Part shown: piece by piece, positions 1-10,900 of the stretch | How positions within the stretch are numbered: the stretch's first letter is position 1 | Layout of the letters: each line of letters begins with the position of its first letter | From: Blastomussa wellsi | Lineage: Eukaryota; Cnidaria; Anthozoa; Scleractinia; Plerogyridae | Assembly (NCBI GenBank): GCA_947652115.1 | Contig: OX393563.1 | Location: 12,803,369 to 12,867,368, forward strand | Length of the DNA stretch: 64,000 nucleotides | Direction: 5' to 3' | Position numbers and translations under genes: made by a program | Notes under the pieces: model-generated | The model's input: only the letters and a program-made list of their open reading frames with translations | What the model was told of the DNA's origin: nothing | Databases searched by the model: none

Positions 1-268
1 AGATTTGTTTAATTTGTTTACAATCTACGATAGACATCGTATTTATCCTTATTCATTTTCTATACATTGCGAGACAGACTGGTATTAAATCCTCGGAACT
101 AAATTTAAAAGGAATTCATAGCAAGTCGTATAGAGAACTGATTTTGCGAGCTTGTGGCTGAAAAGGTCCTAGAGCGTGAAGTCAGTGATCTCTCTCGTGT
201 GGAAACATTGTGGATATGATGAGAAATATTTATCGATATTTTGTTATCTCTTTACATTTTCTTTACAG

Positions 269-2439
269 ATTCCGTTTCGTACATCGCCTGCTGATAGAGT
301 GTATACTGCAAGGTAGGTGAACCAAGTTGTCATCAAGCAGGCAGGCGTCAGTCAGTCAGTCAGTCGGCCAGGCGGCCAGTAGGCCAGTCAATCAATCAAT
401 CAATCAATCACGGTCAATCAGTCAGTCGTTCAGTCAGTCAGTTGGTCGGTCGGTGGGTGGGTGGGTGGGTGGGTGGGTCGGTGGGTGGGTCGGTTGGTCG
501 GTCGGTCAGTCAATCAATCATCCAATCAATCAATCGATCAGTCAGCCATTCAGTCAGTCAGTAAGTCATCCAACCAACCATCTTCGAGTATTAACTTAAT
601 TCTCTTTCTGTAATAGGAAGGCTGACACTTCATCTGCGCCTGCAATTCCTGTAGATGAGTGGGAGATGTTCATGACTTCGCAGATGAAACCACAATCAAA
701 AGGAACGCCAACTAGTACGTTGTTCATTGCTCCCTCGGATGTTTTCCTTTTCGACTCAGAGTAGCGCGCGTTTTAGTGTAAAATATTATACGAAAATGAT
801 TCTGCAACAGACCTTTTTTTAACTATATGACGACCATTTTGATTGCTGTTGTTTTGAAATTCATTATTGGATGCTTCGGGGGGCAAATTAATACGTATTT
901 ACCCCATGGGCATCCCATAATAGCTATCAGAAACCGCGATACGCTCTTACGCTACAGCCTGACGAGCCACTGGGTTCGTACACAAACTTTACCTCTGGCC
1001 CAAATAGCAATACACTGTTTCTGTTCTGTTATAGCGTCCAGCTTAATAGACATGGGTTTGGATGAAGACGGCAAACATGATACAAGTTAGTACCAAGAAA
1101 TACATCTAGTGATTCTAATAAAGTCGATTTTCATCTTTGGCAGCCCATACAAAGCCTTTCCTTAGGTCATGAGTCTAATCGCCAATGGGAGTTTGGGTTA
1201 ATTGAAAGCTAAATTCCCCCAGCTTATTAGTAAGATGTATGGAGACCGGTTAAGAGATTTTTAATGATGATAGTTCTTATGCGTATGTTATCTAACTTCT
1301 AAAATTCTACCGACAGAATAGGAACTACATTTGTTGTGCATAGAGTGTGTAGATTGTTTGTTTCCTTATTCGTAAATTTCAACGCTTTTGATTGTTTGTT
1401 TCGGTTGTGTTCAGATGAAGAAAGTAAAAGTCGTAAGAAGAAAGAGCAAAAGGTATGGGTTTTGGTGTCTTTAATTTTCTTTTTTGTTGTAATCGGCATG
1501 TGGCTTTGATGTCGGCGTAATCGGTGTAGTGGGTCTGCCCCCAGTTGTTGTTAGGGTGGATAACGCGAACCACCAGATAAATCACCATCCAGTGGAAAGC
1601 GAAGTTTTTTTATCCAATGGATAGATAGAATAATGCATGGGTGTGCGGAGATATTCAATTTCTCTTCGAGTGTTCAACTCGAAGATTTGCGAAGATTCTA
1701 ATAATGTTATCCAAAGGTCACACGCACGTTTCCGAATATTTTCTGAAAATTTCCGAAGATTTCAGAGGTTTAACGAAGACTCCCCGAGGTAGAACCGAAG
1801 ATGTTTCGACTGTGCACCACTAAATTGTAGAACAGTAGTGCCAAACATGAAGTCATTGATATTATCACACGTAAAATTATCGTAATTTTACACGTGTGTT
1901 CAATTACCGTTTTTCCTTATAAATCCTTATAAAGTAGATAGCGTATTCATCGTTTGAACAACTGAGACCAGGTCACCAATATTTTTGTCTGTTTTACACG
2001 CTTGAATTGAGAATGGTTTATTTATACTGATGTTTTCTACTCGCCATACACTTGCCATGATTGACTGTCATTGTGGAATATCCTTTATATAGAATATCTT
2101 TTATATAGAATGTCGTTGTGGAATATCCTTTAATTCTTAATTTTTCTTTTCAAAATTTGTTTTCAGAGTGGCGAGAAATTAAAAAGTAAACACAAGCGAA
2201 AGCATAGGGACAAAGGTGAAGAAGGAGAGGATAAAGATAAGGAACGACGAAGATCGCGACATAGAGAAGGCGAGGAGGATAAAGATAAGGAGAGACGAAG
2301 ATCGCGACATGGAGAAAGCGAGGAAGGAAATGACAGAAGAAGAATTCGGGACGAAGAAGGTGACAAGAAAAAGAAGCATCGTAACAAACACAGTAGGTCA
2401 AAAAGTGAAGAGGATGGCGTGACATACGATGAACTTTGA
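269..2439 (+). CDS. 3' part of a gene with a Lys/Arg/Glu-rich C-terminus, four exons seen
   Basis: The last four coding exons are 269-312, 617-714, 1415-1452 and 2167-2439 (TGA). All junctions are AG/GT and the phases agree, giving one frame of 150 codons. Upstream exons lie outside the window. The first part reads IPFRTSPADRVYTA and then a segment with DEWEMFM. The last exon is highly charged, with two near-identical blocks around EDKDKERRRSRH, then KKKKHRNKH, and ends in YDEL. Such tails are common in nuclear and splicing-associated proteins, but I do not recognise the family, so the role is open. A possible poly(A) signal AATAAA lies at 2853. The first intron holds a tetranucleotide repeat and the third a copy of a dispersed repeat. 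Confidence 0.72.
320..590. repeat. Imperfect tetranucleotide microsatellite (CAGT/CAAT/GGTC/GGGT)
   Basis: Runs of CAGT, then CAAT, GGTC and GGGT follow each other, so the array changes its unit along its length. It fills most of the 304-bp intron between exons 269-312 and 617-714. The 90-aa open frame across it (Ser/Gln/Val/Gly-rich) is an artefact of the repeat. Confidence 0.9.
715..1414. other. Intron without recognised features
   Basis: Intron of the first gene, bounded by a GT donor at 715 and an AG acceptor at 1413-1414. I see no repeat with a second copy in the window and no convincing coding segment. Confidence 0.6.
1641..1905 (+). repeat. Dispersed repeat, copy 1 (second copy inverted at 40845-41185)
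   Basis: The block carries ATTTCTCTTCGAGTGTTCAA, a stretch of TTCCGAA repeats, AGGTAGAACCGAAGAT and an ACACGTAAAATTATCGT end. The same order of motifs is found reverse-complemented at 40845-41185, with roughly 70-80% similarity by eye. It lies in an intron. No terminal repeat or coding capacity was recognised. Confidence 0.6.
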
Positions 2440-3366
2440 CATAGGGGTTTGCGTGACACCTCTCTTTCATATTTTTATCGTGACAACTGCGTTGTCGTTT
2501 TTCGAAGGATGTGATTAGGACCAAGATGGACCTTTTCGGGCGTGGAAAAAGAAAGGCGTCTGAGTTACCACAGTGCCACACTGGGCCCATATCAAGCAGA
2601 TAGGAAACGTTATTAATTGACTTAATTTGAATTTGCCCAATTTGCCATGGAAATCATATGATTTTTTTTCGTTAGCTGGGAAAACGAGATTACTCCTGGC
2701 GGAAGTCTGCTAAACACTGGAAGGGACAAGAGCCTACTGAATAATATCCCAACGTGGATTCCTTTATATTTTTCGATGCAAGGGACATTTTATAAGTTTG
2801 TTAATCCGGTCAGTTATTTTAGGTTTTGAAACGTAATATAGTAGCAAAACAGAATAAACTCCCCAGTATATTCATTAACGATTTGTCCTTGGGTTTGCTA
2901 TTTCTTCCTTTAGATTTTGATCCAAGTTTTGGCTTTTTTGTATACAGCGTATATTTTATGTATCTTTATTTTACAGTTGTCATAGGCAAAATATCTCATT
3001 CCTTGTAACTAGCTTGTATTTGCATCTCACCTCAACACTTTTCCCCACTGAAGCTTTGTCATGTTTACAAGCTGCTGAATTGTGTGTAGTTGAAAACTGT
3101 TTATCCTGGGTGGTCGCCTGGACTGCTAGTTCCCTCCACCTACATCACTACCAATGTGAGAGATAACTGACTTTTCAGTTGATTAGTTAACACTTGGTTT
3201 CGAGGAAAAGAAAGAGAGACAGGAAAAGATTGCAGCTGTGTCATTTCCCAAATTATCTGGTTAATTATTCTTTCTTTAAATTCTATCAACCTTTCTAGCC
3301 TTAATATAAGTTATTTTATAGTTTGTATATGTATATAATGTTAAAATGTTATTAGTTGTCATATTT
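2440..3366. other. 3' flank of the first gene, no second gene seen
   Basis: Follows the TGA at 2437-2439. It contains AATAAA at 2853-2858, which could serve as poly(A) signal. The short open frames here show no family likeness. Confidence 0.5.
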
Positions 3367-3573
3367 ATTCGCCATTTTTACGTTGAGCGGGAGAGTGGGT
3401 CGAGTCGGTAGACGCGAAGCATGGTGGGGCGGGTTTAGGGGACGCCATTATGTTCTGTAAGCGTTATTGTCGTATCACCTGCCTTCTTTGAAACGCGTCC
3501 CCTAAACCAGCCCCACCATGCTTTGCGTCTACCGACTCGACCCACTCTCCCGCTCAACGTAAAAATGGCGAAT
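3367..3573. mobile_element. Foldback MITE with 79-bp arms
   Basis: Left arm 3367-3445 starts ATTCGCCATTTTTACG. Right arm 3495-3573 is its reverse complement with only a few mismatches, and the loop is 49 bp. It has no coding capacity. The next palindrome starts 2 bp after it. Superfamily unknown. Confidence 0.85.
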
Positions 3574-3574
3574 T

Positions 3575-3778
3575 AATAGGCCATTTTACAGTTCTGTGCT
3601 TAGTTACCAAGCCTTTGAGTGGAATTGAGGCTGAGTGTGACCTTGTAGAGAGGCAAACCCTCTTGCTTTTGATATGTAAATCGTTTTGTTGTTATGCTAA
3701 ATCATAACAAGGTCACCCTGAGCCTCGCTTTCATACAGAGACCTGGTTACATTTCACAGAACTGTAAAATGGACTATT
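3575..3778. mobile_element. Second foldback MITE, adjacent to the first
   Basis: The ends are CCATTTTACAGTTCTGTG and its inverse CACAGAACTGTAAAATGG. An inner pair TGACCTTGT / ACAAGGTCA is also inverted. The arms are less perfect than in the neighbouring element, which fits an older insertion. Confidence 0.75.
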
Positions 3779-4242
3779 GTGCCCTTTTCTTATATTAATG
3801 TTTTATAGTCATATTTTAATTTAATTATTTCAGACTTCCCTAATAGTATAATAATAGCTTTTCCTTTTTTAATGTGTGTATTTGTGCTATCTTGCTGACC
3901 ATTAATTTATTTCACTTACTGTTGTTGTCTACTGGCTGCCTGGCTCCGCTTGCCCTTATGGTTATTCCAGACAGCCAGTACTCAATTTTTATTTTCAATA
4001 TTGTTTTTAATTTTTCATAGGCCAGGGAGTACAAATAAAGAATACTGTTGTTGAAAAAATAACTGGTTCCCGAGGGACCAGTTTATATAGCAATATTAAG
4101 ACGTGCGTCGTCGGTTAACATTTGCGGGTAACATTGCAATGTGGCAATGATGTTCAATCAAAAACATGGCGGGAAACAGTTCAATTTAACAGTTGAATTG
4201 GTTCATGCCTTAGGGAGGTTTTGGAGAGCAGAGAAGAAGCGT
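3779..4242. other. Intergenic spacer
   Basis: AT-rich sequence between palindromic elements. It contains AATAAAG near 4034 but no supported gene. Confidence 0.4.
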
Positions 4243-4389
4243 AAAGCCCGGTTCACACTTGTGAAAAAGCATGACACAAGTGAAATAAGCACAAGAAAAA
4301 GAGACATTTTCCTTTTTCTTGTGCTTATGCTTGTGCTTGTGCTTAATTCACTCGTGTTATGCTTATTTCACAAGTGTGAACCAGGCTTA
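4243..4389. mobile_element. Foldback MITE, about 147 bp
   Basis: It starts TAAAGCCCGGTTCACACTTG and ends in the inverse CAAGTGTGAACCAGGCTTA. The arms continue inward through GTGAAATAAGCACAAG to a short loop. The 129-aa open frame at 4141-4530 runs through this palindrome and is not considered a gene. Confidence 0.85.
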
Positions 4390-4969
4390 AGCCAAGAGTT
4401 GCTCGAGGCGATAGCCATGTGCACGTGCAACATGACTCGATTGTGCACAGCTAAAAGCATGAACCAAATGCTTTATAACATTGCCGGTGGAAATGCACAT
4501 ACATCAAAAAACCGCGCCAGTAAAACATAATTATGGTCACGATTATGGAGCACGCTTATCACGCATACTGGATTTGATTACGCGGCTCTGCTACCAATGT
4601 TATGATGCTAAATATCACGTGACCTGGAAGTAGGCAATCAGCTATCCACATACACCCTGTTAAAACTGAACAGCTGTCAGCGCGTCAATGGAACCGTGTG
4701 AAAGGGGAGTGAGAAAATTGGAATTTTCTTGACCTGTTGCCTTAATTTAATTTCCTTGATATTCATGAGGAACGGTTTACTACTATTTACTGAGGACTGC
4801 AAGGGGTTTTATAATTTATTTCAATAAAGTTCCAAAGTCAAAACGATTTGCTCGACCTGCTGTGGCTCGCGTATGCTAGCCATCAAGTGCAGACGTGTCT
4901 GCATTCAGAGACAAGCAGTTCACATTCAGATTATATATAGCTTTCATTGTTCGACAACTGTCTCTCAAA

Positions 4970-5288
4970 TACCGTAGAATCCCGGTTATAAGCCCCCCCG
5001 ATTATAAGCCCACCTCTCTGCTAATAGAAATTTCCTCCCGGTTATAAGCCCACCCGATTATAAGCCCACCTCTCTGCTAATAGAAATTTCCTCCCGGTTA
5101 TACCCCTGTTATACCGGGTACCGTATACAGTTAACAATAATTAGGCGGTACATTAGCGACATATTTTAGACGTTTTTTTCCTCCCTATTATAAGCCCCCC
5201 GGGTTATAAGCCCCCCCGATTATAGGCCCACCCAAAAACCCTTACGAAATTGTATAAGCCCAGGGCTTATAACCGGGATTCTACGGTA
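4970..5288. mobile_element. TIR element with TACCGTAGAATCCCGG ends
   Basis: The ends TACCGTAGAATCCCGG (4970) and CCGGGATTCTACGGTA (to 5288) are perfect inverses. The body repeats the motif GGTTATAAGCCC and its near relatives many times, including a unit of about 55 bp (ATTATAAGCCCACCTCTCTG...) present twice in tandem at about 4999-5100. It looks like a non-autonomous DNA transposon and no transposase is present. Confidence 0.88.
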
Positions 5289-5519
5289 TACAACACTAAC
5301 AATTGTATAAATAAATAATCTATAAATAAAACAATACATTCTCGTATATCTCTAAACCGACTTCGTTTGTTTGTTCCCATCAAGAAAGTGCCATTGACCT
5401 ATATCACGGACCTTTTCGAACCTTTGTTGGTTTTTGCCTGAATTAGGTGCACGTTGTCATCACCGATTTGTAGAAGCGTTTAACCCCTGGCTTAAATGAG
5501 ACAACTCGCAAATCGTAAC
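5289..5519. other. Spacer between repeats
   Basis: No gene or duplicated sequence recognised. Confidence 0.4.
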
Positions 5520-5925
5520 AATTACGCTCTGGCCCTGGGGGAGGGGGCGGGGGAAGCTCCCTTATATGGGCTGTACGGGGACGTGCCGCTGGATAGCGTA
5601 TGGCTTTTGACCTCTCAGTCCTGAACAGGGTATGTAATTCATGATCAAGCGAGTCTGTTCTAAACAGGGTATGGATATTAAGGAGTCGTCCTAAACAGGG
5701 TATGGTTTCAGGACTTTCGTCGAGTTTTAAGCATGTCCGAAATCAGAAATGTTCATCAATATTTATTTAGCCGGTCATCAGTCAACATTAGATCATTTTC
5801 AGGACTAGATATCAGCGCTATAGTATACAACGTTTTCCTTGGTCCAAAGCAGGGTATGTGTTTGGAGTTATTTTGGTCCTAAACAGGGTCCACCCTTATA
5901 CCTAAACATGGGTCAAGTACCCCCC
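5520..5925 (+). repeat. Dispersed repeat rich in CCTAAACAGGGTATG, copy 1
   Basis: The motif CTAAACAGGGTATG and variants recurs at least five times, with CCCTTATATGGGC near the left end and CTAGATATCAGCGCTATAG near the right. The same element lies inverted at 13195-13515, where motifs such as CATACCCTGTTTAGGAC appear in mirrored order. Confidence 0.75.
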
Positions 5926-6170
5926 CCCCCCCGCCCGGTCACTGACCAGTCATGAAAATCTGAGCGATGAACTTGTGTCATTGGGTTCACTCGATTTTCT
6001 ACGAGATTACCTTTCAAACAATTTATATTCATTGTTGCTATTCAGAGTGTTCAAGTAAAGGATATCAACGTCAGGTGTATGGTGAAAAGAAACGAGTGCT
6101 GTACCGTTAATACTCCCTTAACATTTTGGTGGGTATGCATTTGGAATCCATAGTCGAGATACTATTTATT
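5926..6170. other. Spacer with a C homopolymer run
   Basis: It contains a C run near 5920-5933. No gene seen. Confidence 0.4.
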
Positions 6171-6478
6171 GTAAGGTAAGGTAAGTAAGTCTGCTGTCGG
6201 GCCTAGTGGCCCATCAGGCCGGAGCTTATCCCCGGTTTCCGAAGCATTAAGCGACAGAGAGTATTTCTACTCCCCCCTGGATGGGATGCTAGTCCATCGC
6301 AGGGTTACCCCCCAGCAGTAAATTCGCCGGTACCCATTTATACACCTGGGTGAAGAGAGGCACTGTGAGAGTAAAGTGTCTTGCCCAAGAACACAACGCA
6401 GTGCCCCGGCCAGGACTCGAACCCGGACCGTCCGATCCAGAGTCCAGCGCACTAACCATTAGGCCACTGCGCCTCCCA
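6171..6478 (-). mobile_element. tRNA-derived SINE, family 1, near full length
   Basis: Read on the minus strand, it starts with a tRNA-like head GGAGGCGCAGTGGCCTAATG and has a box-B match GGGTTCGAGTCC. The body contains TTCTTGGGCAAGACACTTTA and GACTAGCATCCCATCCAG, and the 3' end carries short CTTAC repeats. Related copies in this window are at 9804, 29384, 32491, 40052 and 42870. Confidence 0.9.
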
Positions 6479-6803
6479 CTATTTATTGTACAAGACTCCA
6501 AATAAAACATGTCTGCCTGTCTGCGGTTATGCGGGAAGTTTCTTATATCAAATCCTCATTTCATCCAGTCCAAAATATGCGCTTTTCCCTTTTCCCTCTT
6601 CGAGTTTTAATTGGTTCACTTATTGTCCGCATCCATTGTGATTGGCCATAATGATCCACAGTCCAACCTCGTTCCCAGGGTCTCTCATCTTCGCCTATTT
6701 CGGAGCGCTCTGGGATAAAGTTCCGGGAAGAACCCAACTCTGCTCACGACAAATGGGGCACCGCGCGGATGGTCCTGGAGGCGAGGTTTTGATCGGTTGG
6801 GTT

Positions 6804-7087
6804 CATTCTCGTCCCCATAGCCCTTTTCGTTTCTCTTACATACGATTTTAAAAAAAATTCTATTTTTTTTATTGGCTGTTGAGAACAAAGAAATATTAAA
6901 CGGAAGTCAAAATGTTCGCCGGCCGCCTATCGCAACACTCGACACGTAGAAACATCAATGCTATATACATGAAGTCGGGAAGTCCTAGAATCTCGGACTG
7001 GAAATCGAATGTCTCCAGAGCCCTTCGTTTTTCGTGCCAAGGCCCTGCCGGCTAAGAGAAACGAAAAGGGCTATGGGGACGAGAATG
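6804..7087. mobile_element. Foldback MITE, CATTCTCGTCCCC family
   Basis: CATTCTCGTCCCCATAGCCC at 6804 is mirrored at 7053-7087 as GGGCTATGGGGACGAGAATG, with arms of about 35 bp. The terminal motif CATTCTCGTCCCC also bounds the element at 14838-15122, so the two probably belong to one family. Confidence 0.8.
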
Positions 7088-7934
7088 GGTCGGGTTAGGA
7101 AGCTCTGGGATGGGCGGAACGATGAGAGAACCTGACACCACGGAAAAACGCACCACGCACGCACATGACGTCACAATTTCTCGAGGTTTTCTTGGGGTCG
7201 TCATCCTCAACAAAGAAGCACTATTTGAGAGCTTTTTTCCCATGTTTCCATCACAATTCGGTCAGGCCTATCCGCAGTTATGTCGCAGCCTCGCACTTAT
7301 GTTTGTGTTACAGTGTATTTTGGCTGATTAGGTCTTGTACGTAGATTCTACGTGATGGCTAGGCTCGATTACCAGCCGCTGTTCGGGAATCGGAACCCGC
7401 GCTCCTCGTACTCGAGAGAGCGGCGGAAATCGAGCCTGCGTGATGGTAGCCTGCGAACACAGACGGATTTCCGGCTTTTGTTTCACGCCGCCGGTAAATA
7501 TTGATTTTACGATACTCAGTTCCTTGTGACCACTGGAAGCATATTCAAAGAAGGGATCCTAAAGTCGAGCCGAAGGAGATTTATGCCCACCCCTGCCGTA
7601 ATTAGCTGTTATCCCGGTGAAAATGACGTCATGAATGTTTGCTCGTGCCAGTCTTCTTGCGTTTGCAAGGGTGGATAGTGGGCGGCAGCCAAGCTGTCCC
7701 AAAAAAATTTCCTTTCAAGTCCTGGGAAATTTTTTGTTAGAGAAGCACCAGTATGAGTTCTAACGCTAAACGCCTGATTTTGCAGGAATAGTAAGCGGGA
7801 GTTTCTTTCTACAGGCATAGTTCCGTGTCATGGTAAAAGTGATCAACAGTAGGTTATAAAGCGTGAATTTATTCAACTTAAAAGTGCAGATCCGAACGTC
7901 AAAGGCTTCGAATTTGCATGCTTCTACACTCAAG
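7088..7934. other. Upstream region of the Cys-rich membrane protein gene
   Basis: It contains a weak inverted pair (TAGGCTCGATT near 7361 and AATCGAGCCTG near 7430). The promoter and 5' UTR of the gene starting at 7935 should lie here, but no TATA box is clear. Confidence 0.4.
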
Positions 7935-10900
7935 ATGGAAGTGGACGTGCGATTAATTTTTCTCACAATACTCTCTGCGTCAATAAAAGCACAAGATGAC
8001 TTGCTCAAAGGTAAGAAAACTTTGTTGAATGTTACTTTGGAGTACATCGACGTTCAAGATCGTTTTAACAACTAAACGAGTTCAGAGCAAGTTGAAAATG
8101 TTCGAGTAAAATTACTAAGCTAGATCTCACGTTCGCGTGCAATATTTATAATATCAAGACCTTTTGAAGTTCGTAATCTTGCGCTCCTATAAGCGTGCTT
8201 CTATCACGTTTGGAAAGCCGTTGAATCAATCGCGTTTGTGGGCCACATGTACAACTAAGCCTAACTTTTAGTTAAATTTAAATTTAAGCTTTAAGTGAAG
8301 TGAAGCTTGATGCACAGTTATTCAACGAGTTATTCAAATCAAAGTTTGTATTGTTAATTATTTCGTTCTTGGTACTTAGTCCGCGTTTTACGGGTTTAAT
8401 GTTGTGGTCTTTATTTGCAGCGTATCTTGAATTGTTTTATCAACGTTACATGTTGACCATCAAACATTTTGAATTTCAGTATTTCTACTTGTAAGTGTAC
8501 TGCAGTTGCATTTGATGGGTTTTGTGTGTTCCTTCGCCTCTTCCTTTGATAAACGGATGTGCCTTTCAAATCCCAGAGGCTATTTGTACAGACATGTTTT
8601 TAAGCTACTGCAGTATTTTCTGCTAGTGTAGAATATTTTTTTAGTCAAGACTTTTACTTATGTATGGGATAATATTTTACAGTAGTTTTCCCTGGCAATT
8701 TGTATACTTATTATTTGTATTCACGCTCCTGTACTTTTCCACAGACAAAATTCTACAATTAGCATAGGCGTATGGGCCAGGGGGGGCCGGGGGGGAAACC
8801 CCCCCAATTTTGGGCAACTCAGCGTTTTTTAAAATTGTTTTATTAAGGTCAAGTCTTGTTAAAATTGAATGCAGTGGCAGTGGGGGGAAGACTACATGCA
8901 AATAATACTATCTCAGTTTTGGCAAATCTTCGTTGGAGCACTTAAAGAGTTTCTGACTTTTTTTATCGAATCAAAAACTGATGCAATAGCCTGTGAATAA
9001 ACCAAAGGTAATCATGGGAGCAAACACATGTTGCTTAGCAACTTCAGGGATGAACACTGTGGACTCAGTCCAGTCTCAGAGGGGGCTAGGATTTTGTCAT
9101 CAACTGGCTCTTGTTCCCGTGGCTGAATATTTTATGTTAAAAGTAAAAAATGTAGAATAACTGAATTTCTGTTTGTATTTGTACCATCATTTACACAGGT
9201 GCTTTAACAGACAAGCTACAACATCACTGTGCAACGTGCCTCAGAAATATTTCATCAGCAGCCTGTAGACTGTTCAGCAATGGAACAGTTTCTTGTGCAA
9301 GGTGCAGAGAGACCTTTAAAGATAGTTGGCTGTGTAGCAGGTGCTCTGCTGGTTTGGATAGTAATGTAACTGCACTTCACAGATCATGCGACACCTGTGT
9401 GTGTAATGGTAGTATTGATACAAGCCAATTTAAAGATTGCAATCATGTGCATGGCAATTGCTTCATGTGTCAATCTAACAGTACAAGTTTGGACTGTAAG
9501 CAGTGCTTTGACAGTAAACACAATGTTAAGTCTGTTAGTGCAGGGAATTGTGTCTTGGTGAATGACAAAGTAGAAGCAAAAGCAAAGTCAGGTAGGTTTT
9601 TGTTATGCATTATTTCTGTTTTACAGGGGCGGATCCAGGATTTTTCTCAGGAGGGGTGCACCACTAAGAAATGAGGTAACTGATGGGTGACGTAAGCAAA
9701 CTACTAGCTGTATTAGAAAGCCACAGGTCATCCCAGGCGGGGGTGCGCACCCCCTGCACCCTCCCCCTAGATCTGCCCCTGTTTTATAGTTACATTTGGG
9801 TTGTAGGAAGCATGCTGGCCTGATGGTTAGTGTGCAGGATATTTGAGTAGTCCAGGTTCGAGCCTCAGCCAGGTTCATTGGCTTGTGTTCTTGTGCAAAA
9901 CATTTTACTGTCACAATGCCTCTTTCCACTTGAGAATATAAATATGGGTATGGTTACCAGAAAATTGTTGCAGAAACTGTCAGAATATTGGGGAATAGCC
10001 AGTGATGGACTAGCATCCCATCCAGGGGGAGAACCAACAGCGCTGCTCACCATAAACAGGGCTTGACACTAACACAATCCCGCTTTCCACTGGAAAGTAA
10101 ATTTACTTCTTGGAAAGTGAAAAAAGAAAAAAATAGCCAAAGTATTTACCCAGGGTTGTCAATAAGATTTGAAGTATGCGAGATATTTTGAAAGTAGATG
10201 GCACTGGGGTCCCTTTTGTTAAGCGTTTTTGTAATGACCGCTTTTTTCCCTCTTATCTCCGCCAAATTGTAGCCGGTGAAAACGTTTAAGTAGCCGGCGA
10301 TATCGCCGGTTGCCGGCGCATATTGACAACCCTGCTTACCCCATCTGAAAAGAAAATTTTGGGGTATGGAAAAAGTAAATTTTATTAAGAGAAGCAGAGA
10401 GAAGAAGAAAAAGTTGTGTAAAAACAATAATCAAATGATAAAATATAGCCATCCAATAATAATGATTTTCCATCTTAAAACAAAGCCAAATTATTTTATG
10501 TCATTATCTGACCTACCATTTGAGGATCAAGAGAGTTGATGAGGAGGTGTGTAAAAAACTGTGTAATAAATGCGCATGGTTTGGTGCAGTTAATAATTTA
10601 TCACGGTTAACAACTACGATGCAGCAATCCATTTTGGAAACGAAAAGATGGAAGACGCAGAGAATTTTCTTTTTAAATCTACATGTACATGTACTTTCTG
10701 AAGTGGTGTAAAAAGTTAGTGTCTAGCCTTGCGTCACATTGCCACCAGAGAAAGGTTTTTTTTTACTCTTTCATTACCTTTTTACATCTTTTTAACAATT
10801 TTTTGATGGTAAATTGACTGTTTGAATGGGCCAATTAAAGTACAAGGACTGTGATAGGCAGAGACAACAATTCCTCCCTTGCTTCTTGCATCTTGATTGA

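Noticed and set aside
327..599. 90-codon Ser/Gln/Gly frame
   Set aside because: Translation of a tetranucleotide microsatellite lying in an intron.
2150..2590. 146-codon minus-strand frame over the first gene's last exon
   Set aside because: Antisense shadow of the charged plus-strand exon, which is supported by four phase-consistent exons.
4141..4530. 129-codon frame
   Set aside because: Runs through a foldback MITE; Leu/Val stretch is the palindrome arm.
6408..6478. A functional tRNA gene on the minus strand
   Set aside because: Box A and B are present but no acceptor-stem pairing was found and the sequence continues into a SINE body.
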